Below are positions 45,401-52,493 of a stretch of DNA of 64,000 bases, one piece after another. Numbering within the stretch: the first letter of the stretch is position 1; each line of letters begins with the position of its first letter. Source of the stretch: Kiritimatiellia bacterium (lineage in GTDB: Bacteria; Verrucomicrobiota; Kiritimatiellia; UBA8416; JABMPJ01). The DNA is taken from assembly GCA_030745755.1 (NCBI GenBank), contig JASLOA010000004.1:1-64000 (forward strand), written 5' to 3'. The position numbers and the translations under genes were made by a program. The notes under the pieces are model-generated. The model searched no databases, had not been told where the DNA came from, and saw nothing but the letters and a program-made list of their open reading frames with translations.

Positions 45401-47945
45401 CGTTGTATCCGGCGAGACCGATGTTGGTATCGGCGGTCCCCAGCCAGATATCCTCGATCAGAGAGAAGTACCCAGGAACACCAAAGCCCAGCAGATTGAA
45501 GACCTCGTGTCCCATCTCGTGCACGAGCAGCAAGTCCTTCGATTCGACTCCGCCGTAGCTCTGTCCCGTGCCAAACCCGCGGAAGAAGGGCTTGCCTGAT
45601 CCTTCATAGGAGGTGAGGGTGCTTGCGATGTTTCGCTGTGCTGCCAGGGCGAGCAGGTATCGGTTTTTTCCGTACATCTCGGTGGTTGCGATGACTTTGT
45701 GGAGCATCATGTCCTGATCGGATCCCATCGAGGCCACGGCGCCGGGGCCGAAGTCCAACTTCACTATTTTCGCACCGCGACCGGCGGATTGGTTTGAGTC
45801 CAGGTTCGGCAACGACGAGGGAATGTCTCGCTCGGGGGTGAAGTAGGGCTTGGTTGTGAACGACCACGTGTCGCCCTTGGCGATGTAGGAGGTGAGCAGT
45901 TTTCCGGGTTTCATTCCGTGGTGGGGTTGGCCTTTAACCTTCGGTTCGGTTCCCGGCTCGCGTGTTTCGTATGCGATATCGACGCGCCAGTAGTAGGTCT
46001 TTCCGGGAACGGTCTCGGTTCCGTTCAGCTGATACTCCGAGGTGCCTCCCCAGCGACCGGGGCGTACCCGCGCGAGGGGTTCGGTCATCGCGTCGAGTTC
46101 CTCTGGTGTTTCAGCTACATACAAATGCTGAGAGGAGGCGGCCGGCGCCGGGCCGCCCGTCCATTTCAGCGTGTAGATCGTGTTGACCGATTCGCCCTCA
46201 GCCGGGTTGGGGTCTCGTGCGATTCCCGTGCCCGCGGAGAACGACCAGACGTCGCCTGCGACCAGGAGATTTCCCTTGTCGTCCAGCTGGTCGACGGCCC
46301 AGAAGTAGGTGCGTCCGGGAAGTGTGTCAAACCGCGGCAAGGAGGACTCTTTCGTGCGTGTGGCCTTGGCGCTCCGGTTCTTCACGGCCTCTTCGTCCAG
46401 CGACAGGGCGACATCGTATTGCGTCGCCTCCGGGTGGGCGGCAGACCAACGCGGCGTGGCAAACTGTGCCATCATCTTTTCTTTGTCCGCCGGTTGGGGG
46501 CCCGCTGCCTTCGTGAACCCGGCATTCAGGCGGACACCCAGTGGCGTCATCGCGTAGTCGTACAGCCGTAGGTCGGCGATTCCACCGTCGAGGACGCTGA
46601 GCACATCGGGTCCCTGAGCGGCCATATACCACGCCGATCCCCAGTTTCCGCCAAGGAAGAAATGTTTCCGCCTATCTTCGGGGATGGTTTTTCCGGGCGT
46701 CTTTCCATCTTCGCTGGGGGTGACGAACGATCCGGGCCCATACATCCACCGCCGCATCGGATTGAGGGTGTAGCTCCCGTGGTCCGTGCCGTAATCGATG
46801 CTCATGATTCGGTAGTAGTATCGGGTTCCTGGCTCGAGCTTCTCGAACGAGAATTGCACCTCGCCCTCCGGTGCCCACGCGATCGACGCACACTGATCCC
46901 AACGCCAATGCCGCATCTGGAACCAATGCTTATGGTCGACCTTGTCGAGGTAGCACGAGACGGTGGCCGTCCCATTTTTCGCAAGCAACTGCGCCTGGAC
47001 CGTCGCGGACTCGGACGTCAGCTTCGTGACGGTGGGTGTCTCGACAATACTGTCGTACTGCGTTTCGTAGGTCATCTCGCCATCGACATAGACGCGGAAC
47101 ACCCCATCGTCTCCGCCGGTGTAGGTGTAGGTCACATGCTGCCATCGGTCGGCGGGATGGATCCCGGTGTGTCCCTTGCGGTCGCCCTTCGTGCCGCGTG
47201 CTGTTTTGCTCATGCCGCCGATATCGCACTCGCGTCCATGGTTGAGGATCGTGCCGTGGTCACCCCCGATGCTATGCCAGGACAGAAGCGTTCTCCCACC
47301 CTCGACGGATGCATCGGTTTGTGTGTACAGCCAGGCCGAGGCGGTGAATGGCTGCTTTTGGTCCAAACGATCCTCGAGCGTGAAGCTGCTGGTCATCATC
47401 TCGAACTTCGGTGGCGCGAACTGCCCCTTCTTGTTGGTCTCAAAGAAGATGCCTTTTCTTCCCTGCACCTCGCGAACGTGCGGCGGGTAGTTGATCTTCA
47501 CAAACTCGCCCCCGAGCGTGCCGGTGTTTTTTACTTCCTTCAGCGGCCCGATGGGCAAATCGTCCACCGTGACGTGGATGAGTCGGTTTTTGCTCTTTTC
47601 ATCACCGGAGAAGGTCCAATGCGTCATTTCCCTGGGGAAGTCACGCAGAGCCATCTGCGAAAGCAGGTAGCACATGTCCGGGGCCGAGAAGTAAAAGAGC
47701 GGAACCCGCAGGTTCTTGCCCGTCTTGGGGTCGATGAGATTCGCGCGGTACTCTTCGAGCGAGTCTAGCTTGCCCCGGAAGTTTCCCGTCTTGTTCCCCC
47801 AATGCTGGAATACTCTGTCCTGGGTCGGTTCCGGGGTGAAGGCCTGGGTCGTCTTCTCAATTCCCGCATGGGCTATCCCGCCACACAGCGTCGCCAATAC
47901 GAGGAGTCCTACCGTCAACGTCCGATACCGATTCGAATGAGTCAT
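42444..47945 (-). CDS. Giant secreted metalloprotease, type B' (HEMGH with multiple LamG domains)
   Basis: This 1833-residue protein is the paralogue of the gene at 19413. The start at 47945 is preferred for GGAG six bases upstream and a clean signal peptide (TLTVGLLVLATLCGGIAHA); the frame stays open to 48083. Domain order: an N-terminal module (VPLFYFSAPDMCYLLSQMAL), LamG (KNTGTLGGEF; WQHVTYTYTGGDDGVFRVYV), fibronectin-like segments (GRTYFWAVDQLDDKGN), a protease core with LLVHEMGHEV (HEMGH at about 809-813) and NNYHENMAV about 40 residues later, then four more LamG modules (WNHVIQVYKG; WGDFLLTADNLPKGQQ; KMLKYYVDG; WMHVTYVYDGGPRSQARIYI). The order equals that of B. No GTCGGAAATG-type promoter was found in front of it. 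Confidence 0.8.
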   Translation of the reverse strand: MTHSNRYRTLTVGLLVLATLCGGIAHAGIEKTTQAFTPEPTQDRVFQHWGNKTGNFRGKLDSLEEYRANLIDPKTGKNLRVPLFYFSAPDMCYLLSQMALRDFPREMTHWTFSGDEKSKNRLIHVTVDDLPIGPLKEVKNTGTLGGEFVKINYPPHVREVQGRKGIFFETNKKGQFAPPKFEMMTSSFTLEDRLDQKQPFTASAWLYTQTDASVEGGRTLLSWHSIGGDHGTILNHGRECDIGGMSKTARGTKGDRKGHTGIHPADRWQHVTYTYTGGDDGVFRVYVDGEMTYETQYDSIVETPTVTKLTSESATVQAQLLAKNGTATVSCYLDKVDHKHWFQMRHWRWDQCASIAWAPEGEVQFSFEKLEPGTRYYYRIMSIDYGTDHGSYTLNPMRRWMYGPGSFVTPSEDGKTPGKTIPEDRRKHFFLGGNWGSAWYMAAQGPDVLSVLDGGIADLRLYDYAMTPLGVRLNAGFTKAAGPQPADKEKMMAQFATPRWSAAHPEATQYDVALSLDEEAVKNRSAKATRTKESSLPRFDTLPGRTYFWAVDQLDDKGNLLVAGDVWSFSAGTGIARDPNPAEGESVNTIYTLKWTGGPAPAASSQHLYVAETPEELDAMTEPLARVRPGRWGGTSEYQLNGTETVPGKTYYWRVDIAYETREPGTEPKVKGQPHHGMKPGKLLTSYIAKGDTWSFTTKPYFTPERDIPSSLPNLDSNQSAGRGAKIVKLDFGPGAVASMGSDQDMMLHKVIATTEMYGKNRYLLALAAQRNIASTLTSYEGSGKPFFRGFGTGQSYGGVESKDLLLVHEMGHEVFNLLGFGVPGYFSLIEDIWLGTADTNIGLAGYNANNYHENMAVFMQAFGDPARREAMFSNNYRQAVALTDYLPGDRMVDLDANTDVETDASGHVTKWNNNAWIKAWNGTTARLYPRPGTKGSFLPYGGKPTLTTVAGVSAVSFDGTTAFKWDEKIKWNLSRNLPFSIEYWVYQAADASGSAEQLIAGWGEKDDNGTGFYLNRDGTIYDHGQKKTARLNLPKGHWNHVIQVYKGPGEEGSIDTGVGLYRVYVNGILEHETPMTFSIPQKQSIYVGGRVDARGKVSDGLLGALASVKIYDYDLTEYQVRRFYSMQLPSFTRDDLAVADKLFIDLDARLLADTQKRYHQPTYPKRLRKPWLRSWSNKGILGGRVHNDIHATTWGYSGSTPVLRKKLGGKIPTFDGMDRMVSGFEPTAELIRNAPGTLELWLDNQAENPGEVILQWGDFLLTADNLPKGQQAVTVVFDGPANVYVNGSPIKKTVGALAPKANQRMHLGGRYDDIRWNWKDYFNGSIAAVRLHKGKLTPEQIAANATSHVFAKGGSGVVPPARKTPPALIALQAEALPPGKLDEWKNTGSAKVDFVAGKRGDIFGLTGMVFNKVHAIKMTPGRTLTATFDTPEALKKGPFTLNVQIVDEVSQRRGPRVLSWCGDGAAFDYGVQLPQDAIAFTAHSLDAQKKQVKVAFSRAPKRETHYNIREDNDFNPHMAYMWRNVSLVYDGKMLKYYVDGRMTNEMECDGIDIPGDGKLVIGSKQNGINYVYLHSLKILGRALSADEVQALARDHTVGDDEALVNVRVGQDVKKNQRVSMLKNTGSLKGSFATIPDVDHTPTVTTVDGLRAVEFNGKTTYMMSTAKTPATLTADCPFTVEMMIRPKKLNTKEAVFALSPQLGRVRGETYFGSPGNTGISQGVGYNRSLPKGVQADQWMHVTYVYDGGPRSQARIYINGQQVADRTTSIATLPGYSMYLGAGFGDTQGETNPFNGAIRSLTVYNYPRTAKEIQSAADKAMLTDHPLAKDEISD

Positions 47946-48199
47946 GAGGGTCTCCATAGGGGTGTCCGATTCTCGAACACGAGCTCGTACGTACCATAGC
48001 GTCCAGTCGGCATCGTTGGGGCTCAGGGCCAGACCCAGGCTTAGCACTTTGCTAGCAACCTCTCTCACCGCTCCTACGTACATCGCGTTATCCTTCTGCC
48101 TCTGTAATCAGCTTGGCCTTTACTGCAGTCTCACCCCATCACCCATCAAGGCCGCGAAAGACCTGCACCGGACCAGTTAATGTTCTGCGACCCCATGAC

Positions 48200-48479
48200 C
48201 TATGGACTGCACCGTAACACCAGACGCTTGGCCGCTTTGGCCCATTGCGTCAGCCGTTCTGGATGTTCGTGGCATGTGGCGATTTCGTGGTGGATCACTT
48301 CGACATGGCAGCCTTTGGATTTCTCCAGGATGTCCTCGAGATATACCATGTCCTGCGCCACATCCCACCCCGGTCGTGATATCGATGCAGCACTGGGTTT
48401 GATCGAGTAGATGTAGCCGGTACCAATTGCTTCCGCCGCGACGGCGACTCTCTCAAGCGGATTCTGTGTCGTTTTTCAT
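48200..48479 (-). pseudogene. Uroporphyrinogen decarboxylase-like gene, collapsed remnant
   Basis: On the minus strand an ATG at 48477-48479 (MKNDTESA, then a stop) lies behind a promoter. In another frame the C-terminal part of a URO-D-like protein follows: PLERVAVAAEAIGTGYIYSI, KPSAASISRPGWDVAQDMVY, LEDILEKSKGCHVEVIHHEI, then HPERLTQWAKAAKRLV and a stop. The pattern 'VE.I..DI.T....P.RL..W...A' is that of the family's last helices. The barrel is missing, so the gene has both ends but lost its middle. Related URO-D-like proteins often act as cobalamin-dependent methyltransferases. Confidence 0.65.
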
Positions 48480-48488
48480 ACCACCAAA

Positions 48489-48553
48489 GCTTTACGCATC
48501 GATAGCCTTGCGATCAAGAGTACGCTTCCGTAGAAAACAGGGACATTTCCGAT
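48489..48553 (-). promoter_or_regulatory. Shared-motif promoter in front of the URO-D-like remnant
   Basis: On the minus strand: ATCGGAAATG (48544-48553), exactly 26 nt, TTGATC (48512-48517), 17 nt, TAAAGC (48489-48494, weak). GGTGGT precedes the ATG at 48479. Confidence 0.5.
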
Positions 48554-48581
48554 GCTCAGGTGAGAGCATGCGTATGGCGGT

Positions 48582-48641
48582 GCCAACTGGTGAGCGAATG
48601 GGGTCCCATATGGGCTTGCCCTGCGCCTCGATGAAGCCCTG
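48582..48641. repeat. Promoter-proximal repeat element, copy 2
   Basis: GCCAACTGGTGAGCGAATGG, then GTCCCATATGGGCTTGCCCT and GCGCCTCGATGAAGCC match 18658-18715. It lies between two divergent shared-motif promoters (48489-48553 and 48674-48739). The following GACGTGCAG-ACAGCAC words also recur at about 9786-9800. Confidence 0.6.
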
Positions 48642-48673
48642 GGACGTGCAGCAACAGCACGGGGCTACAGGAA

Positions 48674-48739
48674 GTCGGAAATGACACCCTAATGTACGGT
48701 TTCGTGCCGTTGGTGTGTGCCCCTCGTCGAACCTATACT
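48674..48739 (+). promoter_or_regulatory. Shared-motif promoter for the MoxR/vWA operon
   Basis: GTCGGAAATG (48674-48683), 26 nt, TTGGTG (48710-48715), 18 nt, TATACT (48734-48739). Transcription would begin about 80 nt before the ATG at 48829. The geometry equals that of the propeller, SGNH and B promoters. Confidence 0.75.
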
Positions 48740-48828
48740 GTGGTGTCAGCATTGAGGTGGGAAAGGTGTGTGTTGCCGGGGGTGCGTGGGCTGAATATGG
48801 GGAATGCGAGAAACAGAAAGGGCGCGTC

Positions 48829-50421
48829 ATGATCGATCGACGTGATTCGGAAATCAGATCGTCGTGGTTCCGCATGTTGTCTGTCGCCGTTCTGGCGTCG
48901 GTTTTTCTGACCTCCGTGCCCGTCGCCTTCGGGCAGGCTGGCCGAGGTGCATCCGCGGATGACTGGTTTGTCAAATCTGCTAAGGACAGGAAAGAACAGT
49001 TGCAGCAGGGCATCAAGGGCGGTGAGAAACGCGATATCATTCCCTCTGTGCCCGGTATGCCGATTCCGCAAACCGACCGGATGAAGCCGCCGTCGCCTGA
49101 TTTCCTGTTGGCGAAAGTAAAGTGGGGCAAGGCTGCGATTATCGGCGATGAGTTGACTCAGGATTGGAATCTCGCGCCCAATGATATGCTGGAGTTTCAC
49201 CGGAAGGCGCGCAGCAGGGATTTCAAGTATATGCCCACCCAGACGTCCATCCATGAGTTCAGTTTTGACCCGCACCTGATGCCCTCCATTCTGTTGAGCG
49301 GTGTTCGTGAGTTGAATTTTTCTCCGGAAGGCATCAATCGACTCCGCAAATACGTTCTGGCTGGTGGGATGATTGTATGCGACTCGGTTTACGGATCGCC
49401 GTGGTTCTATGAATCGGCGAAGAAGCTGTTTGATGAGATGTTCCCTGAGTCACGGTTCAGGAAGCTGCCGCCGGATCACCCGCTCTTTCACATGGTGGCT
49501 GATCTTGATACGGCAACCTACCGCTGCGGCGGCGAGGAAGAGGATGGTAAACCGTTTTTGGAAGGGCTTTACATTGGCAGTCGTGTTGGCGTGTTGGTGT
49601 CGAAGTACGGCCTGGGCTGTGGTCTGGCCGGCGAGATGGATGTCTTTGAAAAGTTGGAGGCGAAAGGGCTTAAACCCAAGGCGTATAGCCAGGAGACCGC
49701 CCGGCTGATCGGCGAGAACCTGGCTCCGTACATCGTCGGCTACGGTCGGGTGGGGGAAGCGGAGGGTAAGGTCGAGCTGTTCGGAAAGCTTGATGAGAAT
49801 GCGCCCACATCCGAATTCATCTTTGCCCAGGTGAAGCATGAGGGTGCCTGGAATGCGCATCCGGGTGCGGCACGACAGTTGTTGATGAAGCTGGAAAAGG
49901 ATTCCGCTATTCCCGTCAACTTCAAGCGCGTGACAGTCGATCTTGCGCGCGACGACATTGACGCCTATCCCTTCTTGTTCTTCACCGGGCTGGACGATTT
50001 CGTCTTGACTGATCAGCAGATCGCCGCCTTGCGTAAACACGTCATGCGCGGCGGCACGCTCGTCGTCAATAATGCGCTCGGACTGGCGACGTTTCATCAG
50101 GCCGTGGTTCGCGAGATGCGGCGTGCATTTCCGCAAAGCGAACTGGCGCTGCTGCCGCAAACGCATGAGATATTCCGCAACTTGCACACGATTAAGCATG
50201 TCAGATATACCCCCACGCTGATGAAGGACAAGGGCGAGGAGCTGAAGGGGCGCCCCGTTCTGTTTGGTGCGAAAGTGGCAGGTAGACTGAGTGTGATTTA
50301 TAGCCCGTACGATGTTGAGGGCGGCTGGAACGAGGTCCGCTATCCCTTGAGTCGAGGATATCAGTCAGCCTCAGCGAAACAACTGGGTTGTAATATCGTG
50401 ATGTATGCGATGGAACATTGA
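48829..50421 (+). CDS. Exported protein with two DUF4159 domains
   Basis: This 530-residue protein's start at 48829 is chosen because a signal segment follows (MLSVAVLASVFLTSVPVAFG); the upstream open frame is unlike protein. The first DUF4159-like half runs from about residue 60 to 260 (LSGVRELNFSPEGINRLRKY, VLAGGMIVCDSVYG) and the second from about 310 to 520 (YPFLFFTGLDDFVLTDQQIA, HVMRGGTLVVNNALG, GRLSVIYSPYDVEGGW). DUF4159 is regularly found with MoxR, DUF58 and BatA genes and has a glutamine-amidotransferase-like fold; its function is unknown. It is first in the operon, 13 bp before the MoxR gene. Confidence 0.8.
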   Translation: MIDRRDSEIRSSWFRMLSVAVLASVFLTSVPVAFGQAGRGASADDWFVKSAKDRKEQLQQGIKGGEKRDIIPSVPGMPIPQTDRMKPPSPDFLLAKVKWGKAAIIGDELTQDWNLAPNDMLEFHRKARSRDFKYMPTQTSIHEFSFDPHLMPSILLSGVRELNFSPEGINRLRKYVLAGGMIVCDSVYGSPWFYESAKKLFDEMFPESRFRKLPPDHPLFHMVADLDTATYRCGGEEEDGKPFLEGLYIGSRVGVLVSKYGLGCGLAGEMDVFEKLEAKGLKPKAYSQETARLIGENLAPYIVGYGRVGEAEGKVELFGKLDENAPTSEFIFAQVKHEGAWNAHPGAARQLLMKLEKDSAIPVNFKRVTVDLARDDIDAYPFLFFTGLDDFVLTDQQIAALRKHVMRGGTLVVNNALGLATFHQAVVREMRRAFPQSELALLPQTHEIFRNLHTIKHVRYTPTLMKDKGEELKGRPVLFGAKVAGRLSVIYSPYDVEGGWNEVRYPLSRGYQSASAKQLGCNIVMYAMEH

Positions 50422-50434
50422 GGGTTAGTTAAAG

Positions 50435-51610
50435 ATGACGGAATTGCAACATAACGATAAGCTGGCATCCTTTCCGCTGGACCTGTCACCGTCTCCCGTG
50501 GTGGAGGAAGACAACAGCGGCTTCGAGGACGGGTTGTCGGAGCATACGCTGGAGCTGGTCGCGCAACTTGCCGCAACGCGCAAGCATCTACTGGAAGAGG
50601 TCGGCCAGGTGATCGTGGGGCAGAAGGATGTGCTCGACCTGATCATGATCTCCCTGTTCGCCGGGGGGCATTGCCTGATGACCGGCGTCCCGGGCCTGGC
50701 CAAGACCCTGATGGTCAGCAGTCTCTCGAAGACCCTGTCGCTCGCGTTTAAGCGGATTCAGTTTACGCCGGACCTGATGCCGACGGACATCACTGGAACC
50801 ATGGTGTTGGCGGAGGGGCATGAAAAGCACCGCTCCTTCGTCTTCCAAAGTGGTCCGATTTTCACCAATATGCTGCTGGCGGACGAGATCAACCGTACGC
50901 CGCCAAAGACGCAGGCCGCGTTGCTCGAAGGTATGGAAGAAAGGTCTGTGACCGTCGGCGGAGCGACCCACGCCCTGCCGAAACCGTTCCTGGTTCTGGC
51001 CACGCAGAACCCGATCGAGCAGGAAGGGACGTATCCCTTGCCGGTCGCGCAATTGGACCGTTTTCTGTTTATGGTCAATGTCGATTACCCCTCGCTGGAC
51101 GAGGAAGAGGAAATCCTGATCAGGACCACCCTGGATTCCATGCCCGGCCTGGATGCTATGATTACCCGCGAGCAGATCATGCAGTTTCAGCGCCTTGTGC
51201 GGCGTGTTCCGGTGAGTCGCTACGTCGCGAACTATGCCATGCGTCTTTCCCGGGCGACGCGCCCCGATGACCCCATCGCTCCCGACTTCATTCCGAAATG
51301 GGTGCAATGGGGCAGCGGTCCCCGGGCCGGGCAGTCCCTGCTGCTGGCGGCGAAAGCCCACGTTCTGCTCAGCGGCCGGTTCAATGTCTCTGTGAACGAC
51401 ATTCGCAAGTTCGTTCATCCTGTTTTGCGGCACCGTTTTGGTTTGAGCTTTACCGCTGCCAGCGAAGGGTATGATCCCGACACTGTCATTGACTGGCTGC
51501 TCAAGGCCGTGCCGGTGATCTATGATGATCAACAGAAACCGAAGTTTATGGATAAGGTGCGGAGCTCGCTGCGCCGCAGGAAGAAAGCGCGTGTGATACA
51601 ACATGGCTAA
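50435..51610 (+). CDS. MoxR-family AAA+ ATPase, first copy
   Basis: This 391-residue protein has an N-terminal extension of about 50 residues, then the MoxR core. Walker A is GVPGLAKT (84-91), the [14 protein letters not shown] motif follows, Walker B is [20 protein letters not shown], and the sensor region is [20 protein letters not shown] with DRF. MoxR ATPases act as chaperones that activate or insert partner proteins, typically together with vWA proteins, as encoded here directly downstream. The stop overlaps the DUF58 start by eight bases. A second MoxR (62246) lies in the same operon. Confidence 0.93.
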   Translation: MTELQHNDKLASFPLDLSPSPVVEEDNSGFEDGLSEHTLELVAQLAATRKHLLEEVGQVIVGQKDVLDLIMISLFAGGHCLMTGVPGLAKTLMVSSLSKTLSLAFKRIQFTPDLMPTDITGTMVLAEGHEKHRSFVFQSGPIFTNMLLADEINRTPPKTQAALLEGMEERSVTVGGATHALPKPFLVLATQNPIEQEGTYPLPVAQLDRFLFMVNVDYPSLDEEEEILIRTTLDSMPGLDAMITREQIMQFQRLVRRVPVSRYVANYAMRLSRATRPDDPIAPDFIPKWVQWGSGPRAGQSLLLAAKAHVLLSGRFNVSVNDIRKFVHPVLRHRFGLSFTAASEGYDPDTVIDWLLKAVPVIYDDQQKPKFMDKVRSSLRRRKKARVIQHG

Positions 51611-52493
51611 GAAACTGGGTACCTATAAATATCTGCCCTCGGGCACGGCCGACCATCTGCGGAATCTGCAGATCTCGGTCACCAAGCGGATGGACTGCGG
51701 CCTGCAGGGGCGGCACCGGTCATCGACGTTCGGCTCTTCCGTGGAGTTTGCGGAGTACCGGGAATATATGCAGGGCGATCCGATCGAGCGGATCGACTGG
51801 AATGTCTATGCTCGCACGGATAAATATGTGATCCGGCGCTTCCATGACGAAGTCAATATCCGGGCCAACATTCTGTTGGACACCTCGGAGAGCATGTCCT
51901 TCCACGATCTCGGATCGATGTCCAAGATGGACTACGGGTGTCACCTGGCGGCGGCCCTGATGTATGTCATGATTAACCAGGGCGATTCGACCAGCATGAT
52001 TACCTTTGACGACGATCTGCGTGACATACACGAACCCGCCGCGACCCTGGGCGGCCTGCGGCCCATGCTCAAGGGACTGGAAGAGATTGTGCCGAAGGGC
52101 AAAAGCAACCTAGAGCAGTCCCTGGCCAAGGCAACCGAGTTCATCCGGGGACGATCGCTGGTGGTCGTCATTTCCGACCTGCTTCAGGATCCGCGCCAAA
52201 CGCTCAAAGGCATCGGCAGTCTCAGTTACGCGGGCCATGACGTGACGGTGTTTCATGTGCTGGACCCTGCCGAGATCCGCCTGCCCCAGGAGGGTCTGAT
52301 TGAGGTCGAATGCCTTGAATCGCACAAGAAGATGAATGTCGATCTCGACGACTTCCGCGATCTGTACCTGCAGAGAGTCCGCCAGTACTTGGACGACGTT
52401 CGCATTGGGTGTGCCAACGAGGGGGCCAACTACATACTGGTCGATACATCAACTGATTTGCATGATGCGTTACTTAAGAGGGCCACAAGCTGA
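51603..52493 (+). CDS. DUF58 domain protein (vWA-like)
   Basis: This 296-residue protein has the DUF58 signature [20 protein letters not shown] followed by [21 protein letters not shown] vWA-like core follows with a metal-site motif [11 protein letters not shown]. No membrane segments are seen. DUF58 proteins accompany MoxR ATPases and are thought to be their clients or adaptors. The gene overlaps its neighbours on both sides (8 bp upstream, 1 bp downstream), consistent with tight co-translation. Confidence 0.93.
   Translation: MAKKLGTYKYLPSGTADHLRNLQISVTKRMDCGLQGRHRSSTFGSSVEFAEYREYMQGDPIERIDWNVYARTDKYVIRRFHDEVNIRANILLDTSESMSFHDLGSMSKMDYGCHLAAALMYVMINQGDSTSMITFDDDLRDIHEPAATLGGLRPMLKGLEEIVPKGKSNLEQSLAKATEFIRGRSLVVVISDLLQDPRQTLKGIGSLSYAGHDVTVFHVLDPAEIRLPQEGLIEVECLESHKKMNVDLDDFRDLYLQRVRQYLDDVRIGCANEGANYILVDTSTDLHDALLKRATS

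Noticed and set aside
42195-45599. A 1134-codon plus-strand open frame
   Set aside because: It lies antisense to the type B' gene, whose LamG and protease motifs are unmistakable; long antisense frames are expected in GC-rich genes.
47946-48083. N-terminal extension of the type B' protein
   Set aside because: A clean signal peptide with a well-placed GGAG starts at 47945; the extension would bury it.
48177-48410. Open frames on both strands between 48177 and 48410
   Set aside because: The only protein-like reading here is the minus-strand URO-D-like remnant in another frame.
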